Part shown: positions 35,183-45,781 of the stretch, piece after piece | Layout: each line of letters opens with the position of its first letter | Numbering within the stretch: the first letter of the stretch is position 1 | Source of the DNA: Macrostomum hystrix | Lineage: Eukaryota > Platyhelminthes > Macrostomidae | Reading direction: 5' to 3' | DNA length: 64,000 nt | Assembly: GCA_950097015.1 (NCBI GenBank) | Contig: CATNEN010000001.1 | Coordinates: 3,812,001 to 3,876,000 of the forward strand | Program-made: the position numbers and the translations under genes | The notes under the pieces: generated by a model | The model's input: the letters and a program-made list of their open reading frames with translations, nothing else | Databases searched by the model: none | Told to the model about the DNA's origin: nothing

Positions 35183-35917
35183 TTTCTATATGATGAATTC
35201 TACTTTGCTAAAGGGTTCTATTTTTGATAGATCTCTCTTTACCTGCCGAGAAAATATCTAGCCAGGAAGAATTATTTGGATGCTTAAATACCTATTCAAT
35301 CCTGCCCCCACGCAACGCAAAGCAAGTGCTTATTTTTCCTATACCAATTTTTTCCTTCTCTATCTTTATCCAATAGGTAAAACGCTACGATTTGGTCTAC
35401 GATTTTGTACACCCAGCGATGCGCAACTCAGCATTTTGGTCTCTCCCTCTCTCCTCGTCACCTTAGCAACAATGAGAGAATGCTACAGAATCGTTTCAGC
35501 TTGCAACTGAGCGATGAGTGTGGATTACCTAGCAACCCGGCTAGGTAAGTAGGCTTAGCTGCTACTGTAGCTCGTCTAATTGCGTTCCTTTAAGCTGGGA
35601 AATTAAGCTTTCGAGTGGATATTCGAGGGGGTCAACCATAAAGGAGATTAATTCTCTTCTAACAAAGGTTTCGCAATGCGACCAATTATTGAGTGTAGAG
35701 AACCAAGGGTTGTTTAAGCTCGTAAAGTGTTATCATTCTTTTTAACGACATAAGTTTATATATATAGAACAAGAGGCTTTTAACTGAGTCCTTTTCGGCA
35801 TATCCAGTACAGAATACGGAGTTCTATAGGGGTGTAACGCCTGCAACTTTTGGGAGAGAATTACCCCTCCCTCTGGTGTTATTAGTTAACAGTGTTAATA
35901 GCGGGTGTTAACCGAAA
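35183..35917. other. Upstream region of the Ly6-like gene
   Basis: Two plus-strand ORFs here (35064-35261, 35280-35510) have no motif or codon bias and the first overlaps the Ly6 exons; not genes. No repeat seen. Confidence 0.4.
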
Positions 35918-36600
35918 CCTAAATCCATTGCCGTGTGACCTAAATCCATTGCCGTGTGACCTAAATCCATTGCCGTGTGACCTAAATCCATTGCCGTGTA
36001 ACCTAAATCCATTGCCGTGTGACCTAAATCCATTGCCGTGTGACCTAAATCCATTGCCGTGTGACCTAAATCCATTGCCGTGTGACCTAAATCCATTGCC
36101 GTGTGACCTAAATCCATTGCCGTGTGACCTAAATCCATTGCCGTGTAACCTAAATCCATTGCCGTGTGACCTAAATCCATTGCCGTGTGACCTAAATCCA
36201 TTGCCGTGTAACCTAAATCCATTGCCGTGTAACCTAAATCCATTGCCGTGTGACCTAAATCCATTGCCGTGTGACCTAAATCCCTTGTGGTGTAACCTAA
36301 ATCCATTGTGGTGTAACATAAATCCATTGTGGTGTAACCTAAATACATTGTGTGTAACCTAAATCCCTTGTGGTTTAACCTGAATCTCTTGTGTTGTAAC
36401 CTAAATCCATTGTGTTGTAACCTAAATCCATTGTGGTGTAACTGAAATCTCTTGTGTTGTAACCTAAATCCATTGTGTTGTAACCTAAATCCATTGTGGT
36501 GTATCCTAAATCCATTGTGGTGTAACCTAAATCCATTGTGGTGTAATCTAAATCCATTGCGGTGTAACCTAAATCTCTTGTGCTGTAACCTAAATCCGTA
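35918..36600. repeat. 21-bp minisatellite (CCTAAATCCATTGCCGTGTG), about 32 copies
   Basis: 21-bp period; perfect in the first two thirds, then a TGTGGTGTAA variant, then decay. Open frames on both strands are artefacts. Confidence 0.95.
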
Positions 36601-37929
36601 TGGTGGCGCGACCTAATTCAATGAAAAATCTTATTCCTTGCAGAGTGACACATATTCTCTCAATAAACACCTGGAGTATATTACGTCGATACGCAAATAG
36701 TATTGCATGATCAGTTGCTTTGCATTTTAGTGTGCCTTGTAGTCATTAATTATTTTGCCTAATTAATCCACGGAAAATCGCTATCAGTTTGATGACCATA
36801 CTAATATATTTAAGCGTCATGCTGATTAGCAAATTGTTAATTTTTGCTGTGTGCAGCTATGATACTTATACCATTTTTTCCAGCAAATATTGTCTGCATA
36901 TTAGCTGGTGGTGATGAAGTAAGACAGTTTGTGGTTTGAAATTTAATCTCGTCTCTTCATTGTATATGGATTTTATGAAAGAATTGCTTCTATAGAATAA
37001 CTTGTGAAGGTGAGGACACCGATTAAAAAAAAGAATTTTGCCTCAGGTACAATAGAGCTAGCTATACGAGAGTTTTGAACAGCTGGTTCCAGTGTGGGGT
37101 GTTTCAAAACTGGCATATTATTGATGAGAATAGAATGAGTGCTGCCATTCACGGTATAAATAGGTACGTACTGAACTCATGTACGTGCTAATTGTGTTCT
37201 CCAACTTTAACAATCTTTAAGCTCTCACATATTTATAATTTATGTTTCGTTTGAATAGTTTAATCCTGTCAACTGACAAAATTGTACCGCAGTATTTTAC
37301 TTCAACAAAAAATATCTGGAAAGAGACTGTCCTCAGAACACTTAGAATCTAAATTAATAAGCAGCAGAACAATAGAAAGATAGTTTAGCTTGAACAACAA
37401 GTCCCAGCGGGAGTCTATACACCGATGACAGAATAGCAAAGACTGTACATGGTGTTCGTGTTTTGATAACCATGCGTCCACAGTTTACCAATTGGCTAAC
37501 CATGCGTCTTTCACCTCTCATAGTTTGCGGTGGTAACGTGGGGTTTGCATTTTTAACTGAATACTCGACAGACTCTTCGGACAGTTTGTTTAAATGAGTC
37601 TAAAACGTGCCTTAGATTGACGAGTGTATATACGAGTATATACTCTGTATTATAAGTACAAGAATACATTGAACGACCTACTTCTTTATTGGCAAAGAAC
37701 CGCGCACGTGCGAGCAAATAATTAATTGAGTAAATGCTAATATTTAACTATATTTTGACGTCAAATTACATAATTAAAATGTGTACTTTTAAAATTAAAA
37801 CGGCTTTGCACGTTACAAGCTATAGTGATATTTTCTTTAAATGTCGGCGAGATGGAAAAATATCGGTATTAACAGTTATTAAATATTCGCTATTCGTTGT
37901 CTAAAATTTTGTCCGATTACATTGCGCAG
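36601..37929. other. AT-rich spacer
   Basis: No gene recognised on either strand. Confidence 0.4.
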
Positions 37930-38255
37930 GTAAGGGAATTGAGTGGCAGAGTGGCTAACGCGTTTGCCTCTCGCACCAAGGTCCCTGAGCTCGATTCCGC
38001 GGTGAGGCCGAATTCATTTGGGGTGCAGCCGCGGAGAGAAGGCTTGGTGACTTGTCGTGCAATTTACGCCCTTGAGGGCCAACCTCCAAGGCACAGTGAA
38101 GTGTACACTGCCTGGCGATGAGAAAGTCAGGGCAGATGTACACACATGCGTGAGTGTGTGCCTGCGTACGGTATCTGTGTGCGTGTGCGCTCAGGAGTCA
38201 ACGAAATGGCAGGATCGCAAAGTGATATCGTCACTCATGCCTAACGTCGTTTCTT
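37930..38255 (+). mobile_element. SINE family S1, copy 3 (plus strand)
   Basis: Starts TTGAGTGGCAGAGTGGCTAA, B box GAGCTCGATTCCGCGG, then the shared body (GGGCCAACCTCCAAGGCAC). The tail is shortened after GGAGTCAACGAAATGGCAG compared with copies 1 and 2. Ends near a short AACA-rich stretch. Confidence 0.85.
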
Positions 38256-39084
38256 AAAAACAGATAACAAATTCAATAAACAAAAAATCTGTCTATATAT
38301 TGGCCTGCAAGTTTTACTTACCTGCGCCAAATATCTATTAATACTCTATTCTGCTTGGAAATGTGTAAACATAAATTAATTGTGCACTGAGTATGCGAGT
38401 TCACAAAACACTTTGATCATAACTGACAAGTGGCTTTAAAAGGGTTTGTCACTGGAGCTACACACTGCAGGTTCAGTTAGGCTAGCGCAGCTATAGCTAA
38501 GGTCTGCAACAGTCAAAACAAAAGTGATCCACCCCTCGAGTGTGTCATGTGTCGTGGGTGGTGAATATCTGACATTTAACAATATCCATTTACTGTACTT
38601 GACTAGAATAGCCCCTCATTAGGAGCGACCAGCATGAAACTAATTAAATTTATTAAAAAATAACATTTCTTTCCTAAGAACTGTACAGCAGAACAAAATC
38701 TACCAAACTTACACAACACATTTATTTATTACTACATTTCAGTTTCAAGGTGAAAAATCATTGCTCAAATGGGTGAGGAAACAAATACAGCTGACAAAAG
38801 TGACACCTCTGCACCGGCCTGATCCCTCCTGAAAAGGCGCAGCAGGTGATAGAAAAACAAGCAAATTGTTTTGCTTATAATCTACAAATAGCACGATAAT
38901 AAGGTGTGTTAATTGGGCACAAGTTTTTAGTTTATTTTCTTCCTAGCAGGCAATAATACTACTACGAGTAATACGGTTGGGTATGCCGATCAGAGAAAAG
39001 CGAATATTCTAGGCCCAGATCTTGAATTAACACGAAAAAATATTGAACAGCTTTTAGGAAAATGCTTTGTGAATAATTGAACCT
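38256..39084. other. AT-rich spacer
   Basis: No gene recognised. Confidence 0.4.
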
Positions 39085-40725
39085 CGGGGGCGAAAGGCTG
39101 ACCTATCTGCGCACTCACCAGGACGACCTCCGCAGCGAGACCTACAGCGGCCTGCGTGATGCACTGTTTGCTGCGGATGCAGTGCAGAAAGATGCCGAAC
39201 CCAAACACGATTTGTGTAATGTAAGACCAAAAGGCTTTCTGTAGTGGTCTCAAAGTCTCCTCATTAACGTTGAGGTATTGCTAGGTTTTGTAAATATTTA
39301 TTATACCTCACACGCGTTTGAATATATCCTTAAACAACTAAAAAACAAGAGATTTCCCAAGGATTTCCTGCCGGCCACCCTGGTGAATGATCTGGGCTAC
39401 CCGCACAACAGACGGTGATCTCCAGAAATGGGTGGATTCGTAGTGGAGAAGCCGTTCAAAGGCCGAAGTGTTCGCGTGGACAACCGGTGTGATAATTATG
39501 AGACCTATTGTCACTTGCTCACGAAGTTACTCCACTCAGTCCCTTAATCACTGCCTGATTCACTTATTTGTTACAATTTTTTAGGTTTGTTGTTCCCTAA
39601 AATCCTGCCCTGCGACATGGCGACTTTTGCAAGCGACTTGTTCCGGTTGTTGCAAGCGAAGGAACCGGCACAGCCATTGCAGCCCCAGTCATCTGGCGAG
39701 GCCCCGCTGTCTGGCTGGGAAACAGCAAGACCAAGATGCGGCGGCTTCGAAAGCGCGTGCCGAGATCGCTGAGTACCAATCTGCCAGTTACATTGCCCGA
39801 TGGAGGCAGTGAACAGCATTCTGAGCTTCGACATAAGAGCAGTAACTAACGGTTTACACGACACTCGGCACTGACGGCTTTCTTTAAGCTGTGCCGAACT
39901 GACGAGTTCTCTCGAAGCCTGCTCTATACTGAAGTTCCGTCTTACTTCACCTGGCAACAGAGCGCCAAGGAATGGCAGATGTTGAAGGGCATCCGTGTGT
40001 GAGGCGAAGCACCAACGTCTCGCGGATGTATACAGTCTCCCCGAGAGCAGGCGAATTGTTTTGCATGCGCCTCCTGCTGCTGCACGTGCGGGAACCCCAC
40101 AGTGTCTACGAGGCACTGCACACCGTGGATGGCGTCCTGTGTGCTGATCCGAAGGCTGCGTGCATGGCTCTCGGTCTGCTGCAGCGAGACGACCAGAGGT
40201 TCTTGGAAGAGGCCGTGGAGTCACGCATGCCAAAAGCTCTGAGGCACCTGCTGGCAGTCATTCTAATCTGGGGTCAGCCTGAGGATGGCAAACACCTGTG
40301 GAGCGGCTTCGTAGCGGATTTCTGTGAAGATCTGCAACTACCACCACCCTGACCAGAGCGCCGAGAAAGTGACCGACATGGCACTGCGCGGCCACAGTCT
40401 GCCGGAGTACGGCCTTCCTGCAGCCTCCACGGCGCCACATGATGGGCCGCTGCAGTTCGACACAGTCAAGCAGGCGAGATCGCCCAGATGCGAGTTCCAC
40501 AGCTGACTGAAAAGCAGCGGGCCGTCTATAACTGCATCACTGCGGATCTGATTGCCGGCACTGGCGGTCTGCACTTTGTGGACGCACCTGCAGCATCCGG
40601 GTAGACCTTCGTCCTAGAGGTCCTGCTGTCTTTTGTGCGCAGCCGAGGCGAAGTCGCTATTGCAGTCGCAGCGTCCGGCATTGCTGTCACCCTGCTACCT
40701 GGTGGACAGACAGCCCATTCGGCGT
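39085..40725 (+). pseudogene. Helitron replicase-helicase remnant
   Basis: Helitrons are rolling-circle transposons encoding a HUH replicase fused to a PIF1-like helicase. Broken pieces appear in correct order but different frames: a YLRTHQDDLRSETYSGLRDA segment (about 39100-39200); KRFPKDF...LGYP followed by GGFVVEKPF and RVDNR (39347-39500); EIAEYQSASYIARW (about 39765-39805); LTAFFKLCRTDEFSRSLLY (from about 39866); RMYTVSPRAGELFCMRLLLL and a 126-residue open part (39972-40352); then the helicase start LTEKQRAVYNCI and LLPGGQTAHSA (40503-40720). The stretch that should hold the HUH catalytic motif is missing between the first two pieces. The Walker A region reads APAASG-stop-TF. Helicase motifs after Walker B are absent. 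Dead, 5'- and 3'-truncated copy. Confidence 0.85.
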
Positions 40726-40732
40726 GAGTTTC

Positions 40733-40945
40733 GTATTTTATGAGTGCATTTTTGCTTAGTGGCATGAGTATTACTGTTTTATGAGTGCATTTTTGCTTAG
40801 TGGCATGAGTATTACTGTTTTATGAGTGCATTTTTGCTTAGTGGCATGAGTATTTCTGTTTTATGAGTGCATTTTTGCTTAGTGGCATGAGTATTACTGT
40901 TTTATGAGTGCATTTTTGCTTAGTGGCATGATTATTACTGTTATA
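40733..40945. repeat. 41-bp tandem repeat, about 5 copies
   Basis: The unit TTTTATGAGTGCATTTTTGC followed by TTAGTGGCATGAGTATTACTG. Directly follows the Helitron remnant. Confidence 0.9.
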
Positions 40946-40959
40946 TACTGTTACTGTAG

Positions 40960-41304
40960 TGAAACTATCGAGCGGTAGCATACATTTTTGAGGGGGAAGC
41001 ATAAATTTACGAGGGGGGAAAGTATATATTACAAGGATGTAGCATCAACTATCGAGTGGAAGCATAAATTGAGGGGGTATAGCATAAAATATTGAGGGGG
41101 TAGCAGGCTTCGTCGAAAGATAACATGATTAACATGATTTTACAAGGGATAGCATGATTAATTAAAGGTTTAGCATACCTTGAGTAAACATACAAGCTTT
41201 GTTGAGAGGGTAGCATATGCTTTTTCAAAGGAGCGCACGATATATCGATGTAGATTATTGATGGAAAGCATTAACTAATAAGGGGAAGCATGGATTATCG
41301 AATG
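40960..41304. repeat. Degenerate GAGGGGGTAGCATAA-type tandem repeat
   Basis: Irregular copies of a roughly 30-bp unit with ATCGAGNGGGAAGCATAAAT. Similar sequence (ATATCGAGAGGGAG) resumes right after the LTR element at about 47400, so the element inserted into this repeat. Confidence 0.6.
41301..41304. other. Left target-site duplication, AATG
   Basis: AATG precedes the 5' LTR and is repeated at 47384-47387 after the 3' LTR. Confidence 0.85.
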
Positions 41305-41897
41305 TGTTGTGGGTCAAATTTAAATCCGCGCTAGAAAAATATACTGTACGTATACTGGTAATATTAGCCTTATTCGATTTGTTTAAAATGTAAAAATATA
41401 CTGAGCATATATCCAGCGTACGTGGAAAAATTACTATAAATACAGCCCAGTTTCAATTAGATAGCTAACCGTTTCGTGACCATTATTAAGAAACAGTTCA
41501 ATTCTCCTCGTGAGCAATCTTAACAAAGCCTTACTTATTTCTAAAGTAAGTGGAAGCCGTTGAAACCGATCCGGGGAAGCCCGAGTACAGACTGGCCAAA
41601 GAGCCTGAGTTATCTGACATATCTGTCTGAATCACCTGAGAGCATTGCCTCCAGAACTAACTAGATTTAATATCTAGAACATTACTGGCAGAAGGCCAGA
41701 AATATCGTGACAAAGAGCCACGCTACCCAAACTATCAGTAGTTTGTATAAGTCCACCCGAGCAGGGGTGTGGTATAATGTATATGTCACTCTAAAATGAT
41801 TGACAGGCAATAAGTCAGAAGTTTAGGCCAATTACTTACAGTATGAGGAGAGTTTGAATTACTAGAAAAGTGCAATTGTAGAAGAAGCACTACAACA
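41305..41897 (+). repeat. 5' LTR (593 bp)
   Basis: Bounded by TG...CA with inverted ends TGTTGT/ACAACA. A TATA box (TATAAATA, 41435-41442) marks the likely promoter. Confidence 0.93.
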
Positions 41898-41900
41898 ACT

Positions 41901-41918
41901 TGGTGGCAGCGGAAAAGG
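41901..41918 (+). other. Candidate primer-binding site
   Basis: TGGTGGCAGCGGAAAAGG begins 3 nt after the 5' LTR. It starts with TGG, complementary to a tRNA CCA end. The tRNA cannot be named by eye. Confidence 0.55.
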
Positions 41919-41976
41919 ATCGGAAAAGCGGCGGAATCTTACTTAGAAATAAGCTATTCATAGTCAAATAGTCAAA

Positions 41977-43092
41977 ATGAATGCCAACGATGCAATCGCC
42001 ATGCTAGCAGAAGAACTAAGAAACCGATTAGAGCTGGGACCGACGAGACATGTCAAAATTCAAAAATTCACGCCAAATCAGGAAATCAGAATTTGGCTGA
42101 CAGCCTTTGACCAGCGCTGCGAAGCTGAAGGAATAGAGGAGGCACACAGGAAGCGCGAGCTCCTAGCCAACCTCGATCTCTCAACTGCGTTTGCCGCAGT
42201 GCAGCGTATGAACTTACCGGACGATCTAGATTACGAAGAATTTAAAGAAAGACTAGTGGAACGTTTCGGAAGAACAGGAAGCTCCGCCGAATTTAGGGAA
42301 GAATTTAGAAGCCGTAGTCAAGGACGCAACGAACCAGTGGAAAATTTCTCTGACGCTCTTATCGAACTAGCTACCAGAGCATTTCCGAATATGACCGCAG
42401 AACAGAGAGAAGAAGAAATAATAGAACAATTTATTAAAGGAGTGAAAGTACCGGCTGAAACCAGAGAGAAGCTTATTTTTGCTGCACCAGCAACTCTACA
42501 AGATGCAAGGAGAATGCTGAGACGCATGGAAACAGCGTGGAACATGTCCCACAAAGGTGTTAGTATGAAGATGGCCAAGAGTGATGAAGCTGAACAAAAG
42601 AGACAGAGCAGGATTGAAGAAATATTGCTGAGGCAACAAGAAGAACTAGAACAACAAAAGAGAACCATGCAAGAACTCATGGTCAGTGTTCAGATGGCTA
42701 CTCAGAACCTGCAGCAGCAGCAGAACTATCCGCAGCAGCAGAACTATCAGCAGCAGCAGAACTATCAGCAGCAGAATTATCAGCAGCGGCAGAACTATCT
42801 GCAGCAGCAGCAGAATTATCAGCAGCGGCAGAACTATCAGCAGCAGCAGAACTATCAGCCGAAACAGCAGCAGAACCATCAGCAGCAGCAGAACTATCAG
42901 CGGCAGAACTATCAGCAGAGACAGCAGTCAAATACTCAAGCGCAACAGCAGCAGTTGCAGAACTATCAGCAGCAGCAACAGCAGCAGGATCGCCCGCCGC
43001 GGATCTGCTTCAATTGTGGCAATAACGGGCATGTGGCCAAATTCTGCCGAAGTTCTGGACCGGCTAATTCCAATCAGCAGCAGGGAAACTGA
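41977..43092 (+). CDS. gag: Gag of the LTR element (371 aa)
   Basis: The structural protein that forms the particle and packages RNA. ATG at 41977 (context CAAAATGA); TGA at 43090-43092. Residues about 25-190 are helical and match the gypsy-type retrotransposon Gag core (FRSRSQGRNEPVENFSDAL, then AFPNMTAEQREEEIIEQF). Residues about 240-345 are a Gln/Asn/Tyr-rich linker built on CAG/AAC repeats. One CCHC zinc knuckle near the C-terminus reads CFNCGNNGHVAKFC (C-x2-C-x4-H-x4-C), the RNA-binding motif. Intact, no internal stops. The last two sense codons form part of a frameshift heptamer, so a fraction of ribosomes should continue into the integrase frame. Confidence 0.92.
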   Translation: MNANDAIAMLAEELRNRLELGPTRHVKIQKFTPNQEIRIWLTAFDQRCEAEGIEEAHRKRELLANLDLSTAFAAVQRMNLPDDLDYEEFKERLVERFGRTGSSAEFREEFRSRSQGRNEPVENFSDALIELATRAFPNMTAEQREEEIIEQFIKGVKVPAETREKLIFAAPATLQDARRMLRRMETAWNMSHKGVSMKMAKSDEAEQKRQSRIEEILLRQQEELEQQKRTMQELMVSVQMATQNLQQQQNYPQQQNYQQQQNYQQQNYQQRQNYLQQQQNYQQRQNYQQQQNYQPKQQQNHQQQQNYQRQNYQQRQQSNTQAQQQQLQNYQQQQQQQDRPPRICFNCGNNGHVAKFCRSSGPANSNQQQGN

Positions 43093-43156
43093 GGAGCGAG
43101 GATCGAGCAGAGAGGCCCCGATCCTCCAGAGTAACTACTAGCGAATTATTGGCCTC
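43083..43156 (+). promoter_or_regulatory. -1 ribosomal frameshift signal: GGGAAAC slippery site plus predicted H-type pseudoknot
   Basis: The heptamer G-GGA-AAC (43083-43089) lies in the Gag frame right before the TGA. A -1 slip reads GGG-AAA-CTG into the open integrase frame. After an 8-nt spacer, GAGGATCG (43098-43105) pairs with CGATCCTC (43119-43126). GAGGCC in the 13-nt loop (43112-43117) can pair with GGCCTC at 43151-43156. Slippery sequence, spacing and pseudoknot match those of known retroviral frameshift sites; folding was done by hand. Confidence 0.8.
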
Positions 43157-45428
43157 AACTAACGTACAAAGTATTATCAATTCAGCTTTGAGGTGTGAGA
43201 GATTACTCAGAGATACTAGCAGCGAAGAAGAAATCGAAGAAGAAAAAATTGTGTCAATTGAAGAAACTGAATCGGAATCTGAAGAAGCGGAAGCTAAAGA
43301 TGCTGAACTTAATATGAATGAAGTTGAACAGGAATTAATGGAAACCGAATCTGATGAAGTTGAAGCAGCAATAACTGAGTCTAATAAAGAAGGATCAAAA
43401 TCCGAATCATTAGGAGTCGAGTCTGAATCTGATGAGGAAATTTCCGAAGAAGAGACGGAAGAAGAGAGTGAAGAATTGGATGTGTCATCTGATCATTCTG
43501 TGTCTCGAGCAAGTCCTGAAGACTGGCGTCCCGTTGTTGAAGATGAAGATGAAGAATTTTACGATGTTGAAGAATCTAGCGGTAAAAATAGCCTTGTTGA
43601 GAGTGGCTATGCTGATACCGAAATTTTTGAGGACGCAGTTGAGGATATTTTCGAAGATGCCTATGATGGTGACAGTGAGGATGAAGGATTGTATGAGGAT
43701 GCGAGAGACTACTTCAACGATGAAGAGGAGGAAGTAGCTTGTCGGAAATTACTCACGGAATTTCTTCCCATGCCTGTAACTAAGGAACAGTTAATTGCAG
43801 CTCAGGAAGATGATGTTGTTATTAACCTTCTGACTCAGTGGAAGCGAGATGGAGTGAAGCAGTTGCCAGAGAACACCTCCAAAGAAATAAAAAGATATGA
43901 GAAATATTACGACCAGATGCGAATTGAAGAAAATGTACTAGTTATATATGATGGTGAAAGTTGGAAGATAGTACTTCCAGAAGAAATGGACGCAGCTGTT
44001 CTGAAAGATCTGCATGACAGTCCGCTGACTGGTCACCTGGGCCGGGACAGAACTCTGCAGAGAGTGACAAGGCGATTCTGGAGACCCGGATTAAACAGTG
44101 CTGTAGAAAGATATGTATCTGAGTGCATTCCGTGTCTAGAAAGTAAGACCGGAAATAAAATTCAAGCACCTGTTCAAACATTTCCTATCTGTGAGCCTTT
44201 CCACAGGCTGCACATTGATGTGATTGGTCCTATCTCCAAGGAAAGTAAGCGGGGACATCAGTATGTGCTCACCGTGGTTGACAGCACTACGAAATACCCA
44301 TTTGCTTTTCCTATGCGAAATCAGAAGTCCAACACTGTCATCAAATTACTCCAGGAAAGAATTTTCTGTGAGTACGGGCAGTGTGGTTGGATCCATACTG
44401 ATAACGGAAGAACCTTCACTAGCCATCAGTTTCAAGCTTTCTGCGCATTGTACAATATTAAACATACGTTTACAACTCCATATCATGCGCAGAGTAATGG
44501 CCTAGTGGAGAGATTCAATAGACAATTGAAATCTATAATCACCTGTCTGATTGACAAAGACCATGCAGACTGGGATTTGCTGATTCCTGCAGCGCTGGTA
44601 GCAGTGCGTACCAGTATAAATCAGACCACCGGGTTCACACCCCATTACTTAATGTTTGGGAGAGAAGCCGATTTGCCGATTGATCTGATTGCGAAGCAGC
44701 CAAAATCTTATAAAGATTATCCTAGCTATGTAATGGAGCATGCAGAGAGACTAACTCAGGCCAATAAGATAGTGCAGCAACAGTTGAATAAAGTCAAGGA
44801 GAGTAGAAAGAAATCTGAGAAGGAACGGAAGCCGCCTAAAGAAATTGCTGTGGGGAGCTTAGTGCTGATTAATAACCCACAAATTCAGCCAGGCGAGAGT
44901 CATAAGTTCCACAGAAAGAAGAGAGCTGCTTATCGCGTATTGAGTCAGATATCCGACACTGTTTTTCGAATTCAGAAGGAAACCGATGGAGTGCTAGAAG
45001 GACCGAAAATGATAGCGCATAGGAATAATGTCACTGCTGTTCCGAATTCAATGAGAATTGTTGAAGAAATTGTGAAGAAAAATGGCGCTCCTAAAGCAAA
45101 GGCCAAGCCCGCAGAGCAAGGTATTAAGAGGAGGCAGCCAGAACACAAAAAGCCGCCAGACAAATTGCCGGACGTGTCAGATAGTGAGTTAAGCTCTGAA
45201 GAAAGAATTAGATGGTCTGCCCGTGGCAGGGAAAGTTTTGACCCGCACGAGGAAAATGAATCGCCAGAGAGCGATACCAGTGAAAGCTCGGAGGAAAATG
45301 AAGAAATCCCCGAGGACTTAACAGATCGAGTTGCCTATAATCTCAGGCCACGCCTGACCCCACGCATCACGCAGACATGCGGTGATCTCGTGCCAAAGCT
45401 TAAGCGTGCTCGCTTTCAAAAACAATAG
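43083..45428 (+). CDS. Acidic domain plus integrase (pol without RT), read by -1 frameshift (about 781 aa)
   Basis: The frame is closed upstream at 43065-43067, so entry by frameshift from gag is the natural route. Residues about 30-215 are highly acidic (Glu/Asp/Ser-rich, many EEE and SEE runs) with no protease DTG/DSG and no YXDD. Next comes the gypsy-type linker before integrase, then the zinc-binding HHCC (HDSPLTGHLG...CIPC) and the catalytic core with HIDVIGP, IHTDNG and VERFN. The last two acidic residues are 35 apart (DD35E). A GPY/F-like region (KKRAAYRVLSQISDTVFRI) follows, and an acidic tail with YNLRPR as in other gypsy elements. All catalytic residues are intact. The acidic region replaces where protease-RT-RNase H should be; its function is unknown. 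Confidence 0.9.
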   Translation, partial: GKLRSEDRAERPRSSRVTTSELLASTNVQSIINSALRCERLLRDTSSEEEIEEEKIVSIEETESESEEAEAKDAELNMNEVEQELMETESDEVEAAITESNKEGSKSESLGVESESDEEISEEETEEESEELDVSSDHSVSRASPEDWRPVVEDEDEEFYDVEESSGKNSLVESGYADTEIFEDAVEDIFEDAYDGDSEDEGLYEDARDYFNDEEEEVACRKLLTEFLPMPVTKEQLIAAQEDDVVINLLTQWKRDGVKQLPENTSKEIKRYEKYYDQMRIEENVLVIYDGESWKIVLPEEMDAAVLKDLHDSPLTGHLGRDRTLQRVTRRFWRPGLNSAVERYVSECIPCLESKTGNKIQAPVQTFPICEPFHRLHIDVIGPISKESKRGHQYVLTVVDSTTKYPFAFPMRNQKSNTVIKLLQERIFCEYGQCGWIHTDNGRTFTSHQFQAFCALYNIKHTFTTPYHAQSNGLVERFNRQLKSIITCLIDKDHADWDLLIPAALVAVRTSINQTTGFTPHYLMFGREADLPIDLIAKQPKSYKDYPSYVMEHAERLTQANKIVQQQLNKVKESRKKSEKERKPPKEIAVGSLVLINNPQIQPGESHKFHRKKRAAYRVLSQISDTVFRIQKETDGVLEGPKMIAHRNNVTAVPNSMRIVEEIVKKNGAPKAKAKPAEQGIKRRQPEHKKPPDKLPDVSDSELSSEERIRWSARGRESFDPHEENESPESDTSESSEENEEIPEDLTDRVAYNLRPRLTPRITQTCGDLVPKLKRARFQKQ

Positions 45429-45677
45429 GCGAACGCCCACCACCCCAGGCCAGTAAGCCAATGGGTGATGATATTGCTCACATATTCTCCGTGTATTATT
45501 GTGTAATCTGGCGATACCTATATCGCTAATATATCCTGCGTGTATCAAATTTGTATTGTTGTGTAATTCCTACGATAAGACTGCGTCACGAAAATATTTT
45601 AAATACTCTCCGCATATTATTTGGTATATCTTGTATACACATCGATATCCTCATTGCAAACAAAATCTCGGCATCCT

Positions 45678-45715
45678 ATTGGTCAGGCACTTGCCCATTT
45701 TGTGACTATATAAAG
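45678..45715 (+). promoter_or_regulatory. Internal promoter-like CCAAT/TATA pair before ORF3
   Basis: ATTGG (reverse CCAAT, 45678-45682) is followed by TATATAAAG at 45707-45715, 67 bp before the ORF3 ATG. Spacing fits an RNA polymerase II core promoter. Inference only. Confidence 0.5.
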
Positions 45716-45781
45716 GGCCACCTCGGAACAAGGGTTGCGCTAGCTAAGTGCTCTACTGAGACATACAGCCAACTCGCCATA

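Noticed and set aside
37930-38000. Possible tRNA-Ser/Leu gene
   Set aside because: The same head and body recur four times in the window; it is a SINE.
39571-40233. 220-aa minus ORF
   Set aside because: Antisense to the Helitron remnant, whose protein blocks are on the plus strand.
45318-45548. Minus-strand ORFs inside the LTR element (also 42318-42680, 44972-45163, 46119-46608)
   Set aside because: Shadows of gag, integrase and ORF3.
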